A stretch of 64,000 nucleotides of DNA from Pisaster brevispinus (Eukaryota > Echinodermata > Asteroidea > Forcipulatida > Asteriidae), in NCBI GenBank assembly GCA_023634235.1, contig JAMKCF010000006.1, positions 8,338,172-8,402,171 on the forward strand. The letters run 5' to 3'. Below are positions 13,901 to 21,217 of this stretch, piece after piece. Position 1 is the first letter of the stretch. Each line of letters begins with the position of its first letter. The notes beneath the pieces were generated by a model that searched no databases, had not been told where the DNA came from, and worked only from the letters and a program-made list of their open reading frames with translations. The position numbers and the translations under genes are program-made.

Positions 13901-16749
13901 AGCAAGTCGTATTCTGAAGAAATTGGACCTGAGAGTTGTAAAACTGTGCTCGGTAACCAGTCTAAGACAAACATTCTCCATGTCAAAGCAGAGATTAACC
14001 TCCAGGCAACTGAACCTAAGACTCTGGGAAGTCACACTAGCCCAGGCTACGCCAAACCCTCTGCAGAGGACAGAGGCAGGAACTCAACCCCACCTCCATC
14101 ATATCTGGAGTCTTGCTCCAGACATTTAAGAAGCTCACACAGCTCAGAGTCTACCATCAGTAGGGATGACACTTCCAAGAGGAAAACAGGAGAGCCTCAC
14201 AGAAATGCGGATGGTAGGAAGCTTTCCCTTGATCATGTCGATCAGAAATCTTCTGTGACAGTAACTAACTCTTCACCTGGAGAGAAATTTGAAATGCCTG
14301 AAGCATATTTCTTTCCCATGTTTGATAAGCTCCCGAAAGGTTTGGAGTCCACTCAGCAGCACTTTGCTCCTCAGAAGCACAGGGAGAATCATGCCATGCC
14401 GGACTTCATGAGGAAGGTGCAGCGGACCAACCAGTTTGGAGAGCCTGAAGCCGGGAAAGTCATTGTCAAGATCAGCAATGGAGAGGAGTTGGTGCTGCTG
14501 CCGCCCGGCACCGCAGGAAGCATGGGGGATCTCTCACCATCTCACCACCGCCTCAATTCCAACTCCAGCCAGAGCAGCGTATCCTCAGACCTGCCTTGGT
14601 CTGAGAGCGAGACAGATGAGTCTCCTCGTCCCAACCGACAACCAGTGAGGGGCGGAATTCTCTCCAGGAAAACTGCCGACGGTACCAAGAAAACCCAAGA
14701 GAAGCATATCAAGTTTGCTTTGGATGATGTTGACGATAAACCAACCACGTCTGTGGCAAACTCTGCTGCCGGGAAGCCTCATCCTTCCAAGAGGAGAGAT
14801 CTGTCTCCAATCTACGAAGCACCAGATTTATTGAAATCCACTTCGGACGACTCGAAGAGTCAGAAGAAAGACGCCAACGTCAAAAGTGCCAACAAAAACT
14901 ATGCAAACACGCAGAAGAATCGGTCAGAGAAGAAATCGCCTGAAATCAAAACTGACAACGATCGTCAAAACTCGAAAAACCCACAGTCTAAGAAACTTTG
15001 TGAGCCAACTGATCGAGATGATAAAACCTCCATGCATCGGAGAAATTTCCGTCTATTCAGCTACAGTAGTGACGAGGGAGATCATGAGGGAGAGAGCAGC
15101 AAGATGGGAAAAACGATGCCACAGCCTGAGCACGAAAACCTGAAATATCCCGCCGGCCTGGTAAGAATGTCATCCGGCACTTTCTCTTTTCAAATACAAC
15201 AATTGGTGTTATCTTCAAGCAAACCTTAATCCTCGATTCTGATCGGTCGGTCCATAACAACAACAGTGTGATATTAACAAACTTATTGCACGAACCCTGC
15301 CACATCAAACCCTGTTCTAACTCCGCATGTAGCGATACCTTTTAAAATCTGCGCATCAAGTTTGTGTGAAGGTAAATTCATTATCACACGCGCGCTTGTG
15401 TAATTTACAAAATTTAGTGCATGTGTGTTTCACATTGAATTGAACCAACTTAAATACATGACAGGCAACTCGTGCAAACCTATACTTTCACAGAGTGTCG
15501 ATTGCGGAGATGGTCGCTCATACAGTTTGAATTACCTTGAAATCTGGCTTCTATCTGTTTGAAAAATGACAAAGTCATTTTTTCAAAGTCTTTGAAGCCT
15601 TCCGAGCATGGTGTGTCTATATGTTCTATTATATTGAATGATTTGTCTTCGTCTTCAAACGGTGATTAGTCCATTGAGTAATTATACATTGATGATTTGT
15701 TTCCAGACTGACGTACTCAGCCAGGAGTTTAACGGAAACAAAGAGAATCCTGTTAATGGTGACACAGATGCAGTGCAGTATAAATTATGGTAAGCAAATC
15801 AAAGAGAGTAATGTGCTTGATACTAAATCTTGTTGTAAAATCGCTTGATGAGATGTGGTTCTTTTAAAGAACCAGTGGTGTCTGTTCGAAGGTACCGCAG
15901 CTCAAAAGAGAGATTATGTTTGTATATATGGTGTTACTGCAAACCTTACTAGATTGCATTTTCATCGTGCAGAGTTTCAAATCCTACTCATGTACATGGT
16001 GTTACTGCAAACCTTAAAAGATTGTATTTTCATCATGCAGAGTTTCAAATCCTACTCATGTACATGGTGTTACTGCAAACTTTGCTAGATTGTATCTCCA
16101 CCATGCAAAGTTTCAAATCCTACTCATGTACATGGTGTTACTGCAAACTTTGCTAGATTGTATCTCCACCATGCAAAGTTTCAAATCCTACTCATGTACA
16201 TGGTGTTACTGCAAACCTTAATAGATTGTATCTCCACCATGCAAAGTTTCAAATCCTACTCATGTATATGGTGCTACCGCAAAAAACCTTACTAGATTGT
16301 ATCTCCACCATGCAAAGTTTCCAATCCTACTCATATGGTACTACTGCAAACCTTACGAGATTGTATCTCCACCATGCAAAGTTTCAAATCCTACTCATGT
16401 ATAATGGTACTACTGCAAACCTTACTTCTACATTTATGTCTAATATTGTTATTATTATTACTTTCTTGGTGTTGTTAATGTTTTAGTAGAGTTTATGTTT
16501 CGTTATTTTTTAATGGGTCTACAAAGTCCACTTAAAAGTTCTGTTGTTTTTAACATGATTGAATAAAATTAGAATCTCGAATCTTGAATCTTGAGAATCT
16601 TGGAATCTTGAGAACTCGATGTTTCTTATTGAACTTGATGCGTATTTATTTTCAGGTATGAAATGTCAGAGGATGATGAGGACCAGGATGACAATCAGCT
16701 GCAGCTTTCATCATCAGGGGGCTTCGAACGACACATCTGCTACCTATGA
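612..16749 (+). CDS. SNCAIP: Synphilin-1 homologue (whole gene, 12 coding exons)
   Basis: Exons: 612-668, 2817-2946, 3906-4855, 5609-5794, 6445-6684, 7127-7296, 7447-7489, 8415-8593, 11108-11395, 13507-15160, 15707-15789, 16656-16749. Every junction is GT-AG, phases match, and the 4074 coding bases give 1357 residues. The N-terminus MEESEVIDIDD resembles vertebrate synphilin-1. Residues about 364-560 form ankyrin repeats, and residues 552-562 (CAQFLVVVETC) match the diagnostic human segment after the ankyrins. A coiled coil follows (about 565-650), then a Ser-rich basic tail. Human SNCAIP, which I recall as about 920 residues, is a cytosolic adaptor that binds alpha-synuclein and ubiquitin ligases. 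This protein is longer, mainly through exons 3 and 10. Function here is inferred by homology. Residues 811-814 (RVSW) and 1147-1151 (KHIKF) resemble PP1 docking motifs. Confidence 0.86.
1165..1440. repeat. Hairpin plus T-rich repeat module (copy A)
   Basis: A perfect palindrome GGTTTCGGC-CATCA-GCCGAAACC (1171-1193) is followed by TTTGTTTTCG, a T/ATT-rich tract and TCTCATAGCATTTACAC. The same order (perfect hairpin, TTTTGTTTTT, ATT tract, CCATAGCTTTTGTACAC) occurs at 9014-9140 after a reverse-transcriptase fragment. This suggests a shared retrotransposon-derived module. Confidence 0.5.
2552..2755 (+). repeat. Dispersed repeat, TCAGGGTTT...GGCCAGC family
   Basis: About 200 bp alignable by eye to 61814-62030 (shared TCAGGGTTT start, CAGCTTTTTCACT, AAATGAAATAGG and TTTGGCCAGC blocks) and partly to 300-430. 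No coding capacity; class unknown. Confidence 0.6.
2817..2946 (+). CDS. SNCAIP: SNCAIP coding exon 2 (residues 20-62)
   Basis: Encodes an acidic segment (GQQEAEEYDFENFPNDGD...) and ends in phase 1. The acceptor is strong. The donor G|GTTCGT is weak, but it is the only nearby GT that restores frame into exon 3; reading on reaches a stop within about 20 codons. No domain is recognised. Confidence 0.75.
3350..3500 (-). repeat. tRNA-derived SINE fragment in intron 2
   Basis: On the minus strand the order is TGGGCTAGCGGCTACTG (box A-like), GTGTGGGTTTGGTTCC (box B-like), then CATGACACTTGTGCCCTTGAG. The last block also follows box B in the SINE at 7868. The copy is truncated. The rest of intron 2 (2947-3905) shows nothing recognisable. 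Confidence 0.65.
3906..4855 (+). CDS. SNCAIP: SNCAIP coding exon 3 (residues 63-379)
   Basis: Large low-complexity exon: an acidic stretch with EELRQFILEFE, a Ser-rich region, then a strongly basic Lys/Arg segment (RPKERNKKKDKEERDRDR) at about residues 280-300. It ends with TLPKQLIQAATRGDLQVL, the start of the first ankyrin repeat, in phase 0 before GTGAGT. If intron 3 is retained the frame runs on to a stop at 4919-4921 and yields a form lacking the ankyrins. Confidence 0.85.
4856..5608 (+). other. SNCAIP intron 3
   Basis: AT-rich, no repeat family or gene recognised. The acceptor CATACGTTTGTACAG is at 5594-5608. Confidence 0.6.
5609..5794 (+). CDS. SNCAIP: SNCAIP coding exon 4 (ankyrin, residues 380-441)
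   Basis: Encodes EFLLAANEGLSQVRDNRGNT then LLHAVARRGHVDCLTWL, an ankyrin helix-turn-helix pattern (G-x-T-L-L-H-x-A-x-x-x-G-H). Codon-exact, phase 0 at both ends, donor GTGAGT. GC content is higher than in the flanking introns. Confidence 0.9.
5795..6444 (+). other. SNCAIP intron 4
   Basis: AT-rich intron with short T and G runs (GGGGGGGGTG near 6332); nothing else recognised. The acceptor is a T tract ending TTTAG at 6444. Confidence 0.6.
6445..6684 (+). CDS. SNCAIP: SNCAIP coding exon 5 (ankyrin, residues 442-521)
   Basis: Encodes HGQLACLTWMVQ, then two ankyrin units recognisable as WSLLHLAARFGQEPCLRWLL and SPTHLSAKYGHLPCLQ. Exactly 80 codons, phase 0 to phase 0, donor GTATGT. The repeat boundaries coincide with the exon boundaries. 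Confidence 0.9.
6960..7126 (+). repeat. Tandem duplication of the exon 6 splice acceptor region
   Basis: The block CTCACTGACTCCCCTTTACGAATCTGTATCAACACCCACAG is repeated 72 bp downstream as CTTACTGACTCCCCTTTACGAACCTCTACCAACATCCACAG. The second copy is the real acceptor (AG 7125-7126). The first creates a decoy acceptor (AG 7053-7054). Using it would read 12 codons and hit TGA at 7091-7093. Confidence 0.75.
7127..7296 (+). CDS. SNCAIP: SNCAIP coding exon 6 (last ankyrin, LVVVETC segment)
   Basis: Encodes TLVEYNCDVTLLNKKKQSPF, then LATRYHHVTCAQFLVVVETC and the start of the coiled coil (IKLSTELTVTQRQLRE). The CAQFLVVVETC stretch is nearly identical to the human synphilin-1 segment after its ankyrins (CAEYLVVVETC as I recall it). 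It is the strongest evidence for the family. Ends in phase 2 before GTAAGT. Confidence 0.92.
7447..7489 (+). CDS. SNCAIP: SNCAIP coding exon 7 (43-bp coiled-coil exon)
   Basis: Very short exon encoding SQQEKEALSKKLRE, which continues the heptad pattern. Strong acceptor (CTGTGCAG) and donor (GTAAAA). Phase 2 in and phase 0 out keep the frame. Its length is not a multiple of three, so skipping it would shift the frame. Confidence 0.8.
7598..7802. mobile_element. Foldback/Penelope-type repeat with hammerhead-like core
   Basis: Flanked by inverted arms (GGAGTGTTGGCT near 7636 and AGCTAACACTCCC near 7779-7791). The minus strand reads CTGAAGACAAGCGG...CTGCTCGAAATGTC, matching the CUGANGA and GAAA core of hammerhead ribozymes with a stem II between them. 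Related copies lie at 34786-34875 and 59555-59640. Family assignment is inference. Confidence 0.5.
7868..8235 (+). repeat. tRNA-derived SINE in intron 7
   Basis: Starts with a tRNA-like head: box A TGGCCGAGCGG (7879-7889) and box B GGGTTCCAGTCC (7913-7924). Next comes CTTAAGCAAGACACTTAACCAT, a central body, and a tail GCTTTGAGACGCCCTGAGAT with AAAGCGCTTTATAAA. That tail style is shared with CR1/L2-like retrotransposon 3' ends such as 10890-10925, which suggests the SINE borrows LINE machinery. Head copies occur at 3350-3500 and 32590-32920 (both minus). Confidence 0.8.
8415..8593 (+). CDS. SNCAIP: SNCAIP coding exon 8 (coiled coil, residues 593-651)
   Basis: Encodes ALSCTDALVHMQKTDLSQ, then RIEQVRGEYVDLTNLLVH, a predicted coiled coil rich in Leu, Gln and Glu that ends in a Gln/Thr/His-rich spacer. 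Acceptor CACCCCATAG, donor AG|GTTTGT, phase 2 out. Confidence 0.85.
8716..9100 (+). mobile_element. 5'-truncated non-LTR retrotransposon (RT C-terminus)
   Basis: An open frame ends at TAA 9007-9009 with FSIAGPRSWNSLPITIRNAS and FKGLLKTHLF. This is the characteristic C-terminal signature of CR1/L2-type reverse-transcriptase polyproteins. Just after the stop is a perfect 10-bp hairpin (9014-9023 with 9030-9039, loop TTAGCA), then TTTTGTTTTT and (TTA)n to about 9097, which looks like a 3' UTR end. Only the last about 60 residues are convincing, so the element is a fossil. Confidence 0.8.
9905..10700 (+). repeat. 130-bp tandem repeat, about six copies
   Basis: The motif CCATATCTCAAG recurs at 9912, 10042, 10172, 10302, 10432 and 10562, exactly 130 bp apart, with a decayed copy near 10690. 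Each unit also carries TTTTCAGTTATAGACTCCTT and TTGACCTTTACTTCCGGGTC. The open frames seen here are repeat artefacts. Confidence 0.9.
10790..10965 (+). mobile_element. LINE-like 3' end with (TTA)n tail
   Basis: CCTAGCGCTTTGTATCCTTT, then GGCGCTTTATAAATATGA and (TTA)n to about 10962. This is a typical CR1/L2-type 3' terminus and resembles the tail of the SINE ending at 8235. It may be the terminus of the element whose ORF tail is at 8716, separated by the tandem repeat, or an independent insertion. Confidence 0.5.
11108..11395 (+). CDS. SNCAIP: SNCAIP coding exon 9 (residues 652-747, second coiled coil)
   Basis: Encodes FISRISEEDVLVYKQKASQL and a Gln/Asp-rich helix, comparable to the human LLGKEISENV region. 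Two acceptors keep the same phase: AG at 11106-11107 (longer form) and AG at 11172-11173 after a better pyrimidine tract. They differ by 22 codons. I prefer the longer one because the extra codons extend the similarity to human. Donor AG|GTACAT. Confidence 0.75.
11480..11690 (+). repeat. Dispersed repeat pair, copy 1
   Basis: Shares TTCCCTGAAAATAAACCCATC, CTGATTACGGAAATTCTCCC and CAAATGTCAGCAGCTC-like blocks with 17370-17550, in the same orientation. Class unknown. Confidence 0.6.
11891..12072. mobile_element. Foldback MITE, GCTTAAGCA family (copy 1)
   Basis: The right end is GCAGCTCTATGAAATTGGGC; the left has GGGGCTTAAGCAGAAAATA. The interior GTCACAAATTGTACACGTG is shared with 56570-56751. 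The element is non-coding and nonautonomous. Confidence 0.7.
13209..13446. repeat. Inverted element built from two tRNA-like halves (copy 1)
   Basis: The ends are inverted repeats (left TTTTGGGTTGAACAAAG, right CTTTGTTCAGTCCAAATT). Each arm contains a tRNA-like promoter facing inward to outward. The right arm has CTAGATAGGTAGGGTGCC and GGTTCAAGTCC. The left arm, on the minus strand, has TAGATCAGTTGGTAGAGTGCC and GGTTCAAGTCC. A second, asymmetric copy is at 25279-25546. Confidence 0.65.
13507..15160 (+). CDS. SNCAIP: SNCAIP coding exon 10 (residues 748-1299)
   Basis: The largest exon, encoding a Ser/Lys/Asp-rich, probably disordered tail. Visible motifs: a serine run (residues about 778-794), KKRRVSW (808-814) and EKHIKFALDD (1146-1155). 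Both resemble RVxF PP1 docking motifs. The second sits where human synphilin-1 has RVTF, preceded by an S-rich basic stretch and followed by acidic residues. Phase 0 out before GTAAGA. Retention of intron 10 would add 22 residues, with the stop at 15227-15229. Confidence 0.88.
15161..15706 (+). other. SNCAIP intron 10
   Basis: No repeat or gene recognised. The acceptor GATTTGTTTCCAG ends at 15706. Confidence 0.6.
15707..15789 (+). CDS. SNCAIP: SNCAIP coding exon 11 (residues 1300-1326)
   Basis: Encodes TDVLSQEFNGNKENPVNGDT and continues through DAVQYKL. Strong acceptor and donor (TG|GTAAGC), phase 0 in and phase 2 out, joining exon 12 as TGG (Trp). No domain. Confidence 0.75.
15925..16430 (+). 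repeat. 68-bp minisatellite in intron 11
   Basis: CCTACTCATGTA recurs at 15983, 16051, 16119, 16187 and 16255 (68 bp apart), then 16326 and 16390. Each unit includes GGTGTTACTGCAAACC and CATGCAAAGTTTCAAAT. One GGTGTTACTGCAAACC fragment recurs alone at about 45457. Confidence 0.9.
16656..16749 (+). CDS. SNCAIP: SNCAIP coding exon 12 (C-terminus and stop)
   Basis: Encodes YEMSEDDEDQDDNQLQLSSS, then GGFERHICYL and TGA at 16747-16749. The last eight to eleven residues come from the first unit of a 115-bp tandem repeat that runs on into the 3' UTR, so the C-terminal end looks newly acquired. Strong acceptor TATTTATTTTCAG. Confidence 0.8.
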
Positions 16750-17350
16750 TACCTGTGATACCCGCTAGTGGGTTCATTCTGCACCCTCATCATTCTGCAG
16801 CACCATCATTCTCTCCTGGGTGTGAGAAGGAGTTGCACGAGAACGACACATCTGCTACCTATGATACCTGTGATACCCGCTAGTGGGTTCATTCTGCACC
16901 CTCATCATTCTGCAGCACCATCATTCTCTCCTGGGTGTGAGAAGGGGTTTCACAGGAACGACACATCTGCTACCTATCATACCCGTAATACCCACTAGTG
17001 GGTTCAGTCTGCGCCCCCCATCATTCTCTCATAGATGTGAGAATGGGTTGAGGGGGCTTCGAACGTACCTTTGATACTCACTACTCCACCACCCTCTTTG
17101 GGTACACTCTGCACCCCTGTCATCTTCTCATACTTGTGGTTTTGAGAGGGGGGCTTTGAACGAGCCATGGGGTCCGGTGGGTTGATTCTGCACTCGGATG
17201 GTTCTCTCAAGGGTGACGGAAGGGGGAGTGGGCGGACAGACATGTCTGGTACACAAGATTCCTTATTTCCTTATTGGGTTCAACCATCATTCTCTCATAC
17301 TTGTAGTTATGAGTTTGTGGTTGGGCTTCGAACGACAAATCTGCTGTTTT
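16715..17350 (+). repeat. 115-bp tandem repeat spanning the SNCAIP stop codon
   Basis: GAACGACACATCTGCTACCTA starts at 16726 and 16841, and its diverged form at 16956, giving an exact 115-bp period. Degenerate units follow (GGGCTTCGAACG at 17056 and about 17325, GGGCTTTGAACG at 17151). An orphan copy lies at 18690-18724. The repeat carries CACTAGTGGGTTCA-like and CATCATTCTCTC blocks. Confidence 0.9.
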
Positions 17351-17369
17351 ACCCGCAGTAGTACCCACC

Positions 17370-17550
17370 AACCAACATACATCTTCCCTGAAAACAAACG
17401 GATCTTTCCATGTTCTGATAAAAAAAAAATTGAAACGCTCTCTGATTATGGAAACTTTTTCCCTGTTGTGTTGAATATAACTCTAAATATCACCTTGATT
17501 GTTGTACAAAAATCTCCCTGATTGCAAGATTCAAATGTTGGCAGCTCATT
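17370..17550 (+). repeat. Dispersed repeat pair, copy 2
   Basis: Same family as 11480-11690: TTCCCTGAAAACAAACGGATC, CTGATTATGGAAAC and CCCTGATTGCAAGATTCAAA blocks. Confidence 0.6.
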
Positions 17551-19550
17551 GTGCTCGGAAATTGCTCAAGACAGCTGACTTAGTCATTGGGGTTTTTAAA
17601 CGTGGTACTAAGATGCGCAAGGTTTATGGAGATAAAGGTACTGAAAAAGACTGCCTTCTTTAAAGTGTAGTCTTATCAAGAAGTTTATTTTGAAGGGAAG
17701 GTGAAAAGGTAGAATATGGTCAGTGAAACTCTCTAGTTTTCAGGATTTCATAAAATAGTATCTGCCTTATATTGACACCAGCCCTGAATGCAGTTTTTCA
17801 CTAGCCCAGGACTGGACTTACAGATATGCTATGGCCTCTGTTTCCCCTGATCTTGGTCTTGGTGCCCCTTTAAAAAATTTCCAAGGACTTTAAGATTTTC
17901 CACTTGAAGTACTCTTTGCAAAAAGGCCTTTCCTCTGAAAGTTTCAGTTCCAGTGCACTTGAAAATAACATCATCTTTTATTGTTATTTTCTACTTTTCT
18001 TTTTTTTTTCCTTCTTTTTTTTTTGGAGAAGTTAATTCATGTCCATCCACATGTTTTCAATTAACAGGCAATCAACCAAAGAAATAGATGGTCTCGATTC
18101 TGTGAAAACAACTACAGAAATGGTTTATGTTTTGCCGGCGATTTGTACACGTTCATATTGAGATCAAAATGGGCAACAATCATTTTGGCGGTCTTCAAAT
18201 CTAAATTATTGTCAACATTGACAGCAATCCAGGTGGAAATATTGCCTGAGGATTGGTGCTGGGCTGAGCCTTTTATTCATGGAGGGCAAGCTCTGACCTC
18301 TGTTGTTGTACAGGTCTGTCAAAGTGACATCCCACAGTCATTTCCTGCAACAGGAAGCCTATGAACTGGTAGCATTTACCTTTCTATCCATACCACCAAT
18401 GGTTAGAGACTCGGCGACAGCCTTGTAGAGTCTAGTATCCATGCAGTATCCAACAAGGAAATTACTGTCGGTGGGAACAAATGCTGTTTGTTTTTTTAAG
18501 GGAGGGTACATGTCAAACTTGAGAGGTTAAAAAAAAATAGTATTTTTCATTACACGGTCTTCATCTGTTGTATAGTGGGACTTTTGGAAGTCTTCGGTTG
18601 AAGAAAAAATAGCTTGACTCTTCCTAAATCACTGTTGTACATGGTACATGAATGATACACTATGGTTAAAAATTGGGGGGGGGGGGCGTGGGGGACGACA
18701 CATGTGCTACCTATGATACCTGTGGAAAATGTTTAGAAATGTATGTGGTAGGAAATTTATCCAGTAACACTCGGATTCTTATATTGGTTGCCCAAACCAA
18801 AATAAGCAGACATGAATGTTCATTTGGAATCCCTGATCAAAACATACATCTGTTTAGTTTAGTTTATTTTGTTCCACACAAAAAAATTCCCACCAAAAAA
18901 GAAATAAGACCACCTCATCTGATGACATTCTCAATCGTTTCTTGACGGGCCATGATTGTCATTCTACTTTAATTTGATTAAAAATTGTGGGTTGTCCCCC
19001 GTCGTGTCCGTGTCCCCCTCCCCCCCCCCCTTCAGAAGTTTCAGCAAAATTGTTAATAAGTCAGCCCTTGAACTCAATCAAATGCCCTTGCAAGATAGAC
19101 AATGTGAGGGATGGGAGCTTTACTTGTTTTCAACAAGAAAGATTGTTAAAGAAAAGGGAAAACAAATGGGGAAAATCCCACAACATGGTTCTACTAAAGA
19201 TGATTGTTCCTACTTTTGTTTCCTATGGCCAAATGTCATGTCTTGTTGATGCTGTTTGATAGTGAAAATGAGAGGGTAGGAACGAATGTTATCATCCAAA
19301 AACCAGAGATGTTGTATCCATTTCAGGGTTTAGAAAATCCAGTTCACTTTAAGCTCATTTTCACTTGCGAATTGTTTTCAGTTTTTTTTTTTATCAAAAC
19401 CTTGTTGCCAACAAAGAAGGCAGATTTGTTTTCAAGCGGGACAAATTCTCGTAACAATCTCTTCGCTGATACCTAGCCTTGAATAATGTGTTTACAAATA
19501 AGGATTTTCAGTAACCATGGACGCCTCCATGAAACAAAATACTTGGTTAC

Positions 19551-19890
19551 AGGCGGGGTATACTTTTGGTAATTGTCAAAGACCAGATATCCTCACTTGG
19601 TGTATCCCAACACATGCATAAAGTAACAAAGGTGAAATTTTGGGCTAATTTTTCATCATTGTAAGAAAATAACGAAAACTAAACTGTGTGCTTTCAGCTG
19701 CCTGAGAGCCTGGAGCTTTTCTCAAATTCAAATATTTCTGGGTGCAAAATGTTCTCTTTCTGTAAAACTGCATTACTCCCAAGGGTGTCGTTTCTAATAA
19801 CATTACAGCTCCCTGGTACTCTTTACCAAGTAAGTTTTGTGGTCGGGCATTAATTTTTGGAGTAATTACCAAAGGTATACCCTCCCTTTA
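19551..19890. mobile_element. TIR element, GGTATAC..TTGGTAATT family
   Basis: The left end AGGCGGGGTATACTTTTGGT is matched in reverse by the right end ACCAAAGGTATACCCTCCCT. The interior has AATTGTCAAAGACCAG near the left. Partial relatives sit at 57790-57870, 60330-60740 and perhaps 30600-30870 and 52290-52515. No ORF: a MITE-like family typical of echinoderm-type genomes as I recall them. Confidence 0.7.
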
Positions 19891-21217
19891 ACGGTTGTTC
19901 GTTTACCAACGAAAGTACATTCACGCTTGCTGTACCAGTAACCTTGCAATCAAAACAAACGAGCCAGAGATAATAACTGTTGTTTAAAAATGCCCCCCCC
20001 CCCCATGAAAGATATTGTATTTATTAGAATGTTGAATGGCTACTATTTGCGGTAGATCCTCCTCCCTAACATATTGCAACATTCTTTTACAACTGTGTCT
20101 GTACTGACTATGTTTTGATTGTACATGTATTTCTGTTTTGGAACAATCACTGTTTCACTTTTGCTTGTTATCGTAGTTGCTGCTTTTCTCTGTCCTTGTT
20201 TTTAGGAATCATTTTACTCTCAAAGATGTTTTTAAAAAAAAATGATTTATTCCTTTTGTTCAGATAATCCGAAAGCTTCCGATTATAATTTTTACATTGT
20301 AATCAAGACTGCTACGTCGACTTGTACGCTGTTTTGTACTTTTCCGGTGCATTTTTGTTTTCGTATTCATAGGATATACTGAAATCTTGCAGTTTAAAAC
20401 TTCTTCTTTTTTCGTTTTTTTTTTACTAGTCGCGACACCACCAGATTTTTGTATCCAGATATTGTATTCATCCAGTTTTTCATCGAGAGAATTTGATAAA
20501 GAGTTTATTTTGTAGAGTTTGACAAATTTTAAAGAGATTTGTTGAAGGTACTTCAGGCATACAGTTGCAAATTGATCTTTTTTTTGTATATATATATATA
20601 TATATATACAAGGTTTATTTGCATAAGTAATTTGAAGTATAATGTTTTATAGAAATATATTGAGTATTTTTTTCTTCTTCTTTGCAAGTTAATGGCGCCA
20701 AAACGAGAGTGGAATTTGAATTTTACTGCTGGACAATCAGTTTTTTAACGTTAACGATGATACTGGGAGCTAGACATAAAACATGGCGTTTGCATCCAGA
20801 GAGTGAATGTAAAAGGTAGTCGGGATCTCGTCCAAAGTGTTCCCATCAACATTTTGATTGGATTCACCGTGACCACACAAAACATTTTTAATTGAATTTC
20901 CCCAACGACAACATTCATTAAAGCTGCATCCATTCATATTAAAATCGTACTCATTGTTTTTTTTTATTGTAAATCCTTCTGTCCATTCAAAGTATAAATA
21001 ATGTAAATCAGCTTGTACTATATTATATAACAACAAAAACTCTTTTTACACAAAAAAGTATATATTTTATAAGTGAGTGGTTATTGTTCACTTTATAAGA
21101 CTTAAAAATGTATCAGCTTTCAGAAATATATTTTGTTTATAAAACGTTTGTTTTATTGGAAGTTTGGAAATGTTTAGTTTTAAGGCTTGAAACCGAAAGG
21201 CATCTGTGTTTAATAAA

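Larger units (their letters stand above)
16750..21217 (+). other. Probable SNCAIP 3' UTR and downstream sequence
   Basis: No coding sequence. 20030-21240 is AT-rich, apparently unique and resembles a long 3' UTR. AATAAA signals occur at 21212-21217 and 21462-21467. The end is a guess; transcript data would fix it. Contains the 115-bp repeat, a copy of the 11480 repeat (17370-17550), a MITE (19551-19890) and a (TA)n tract (20589-20608). Confidence 0.4.
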
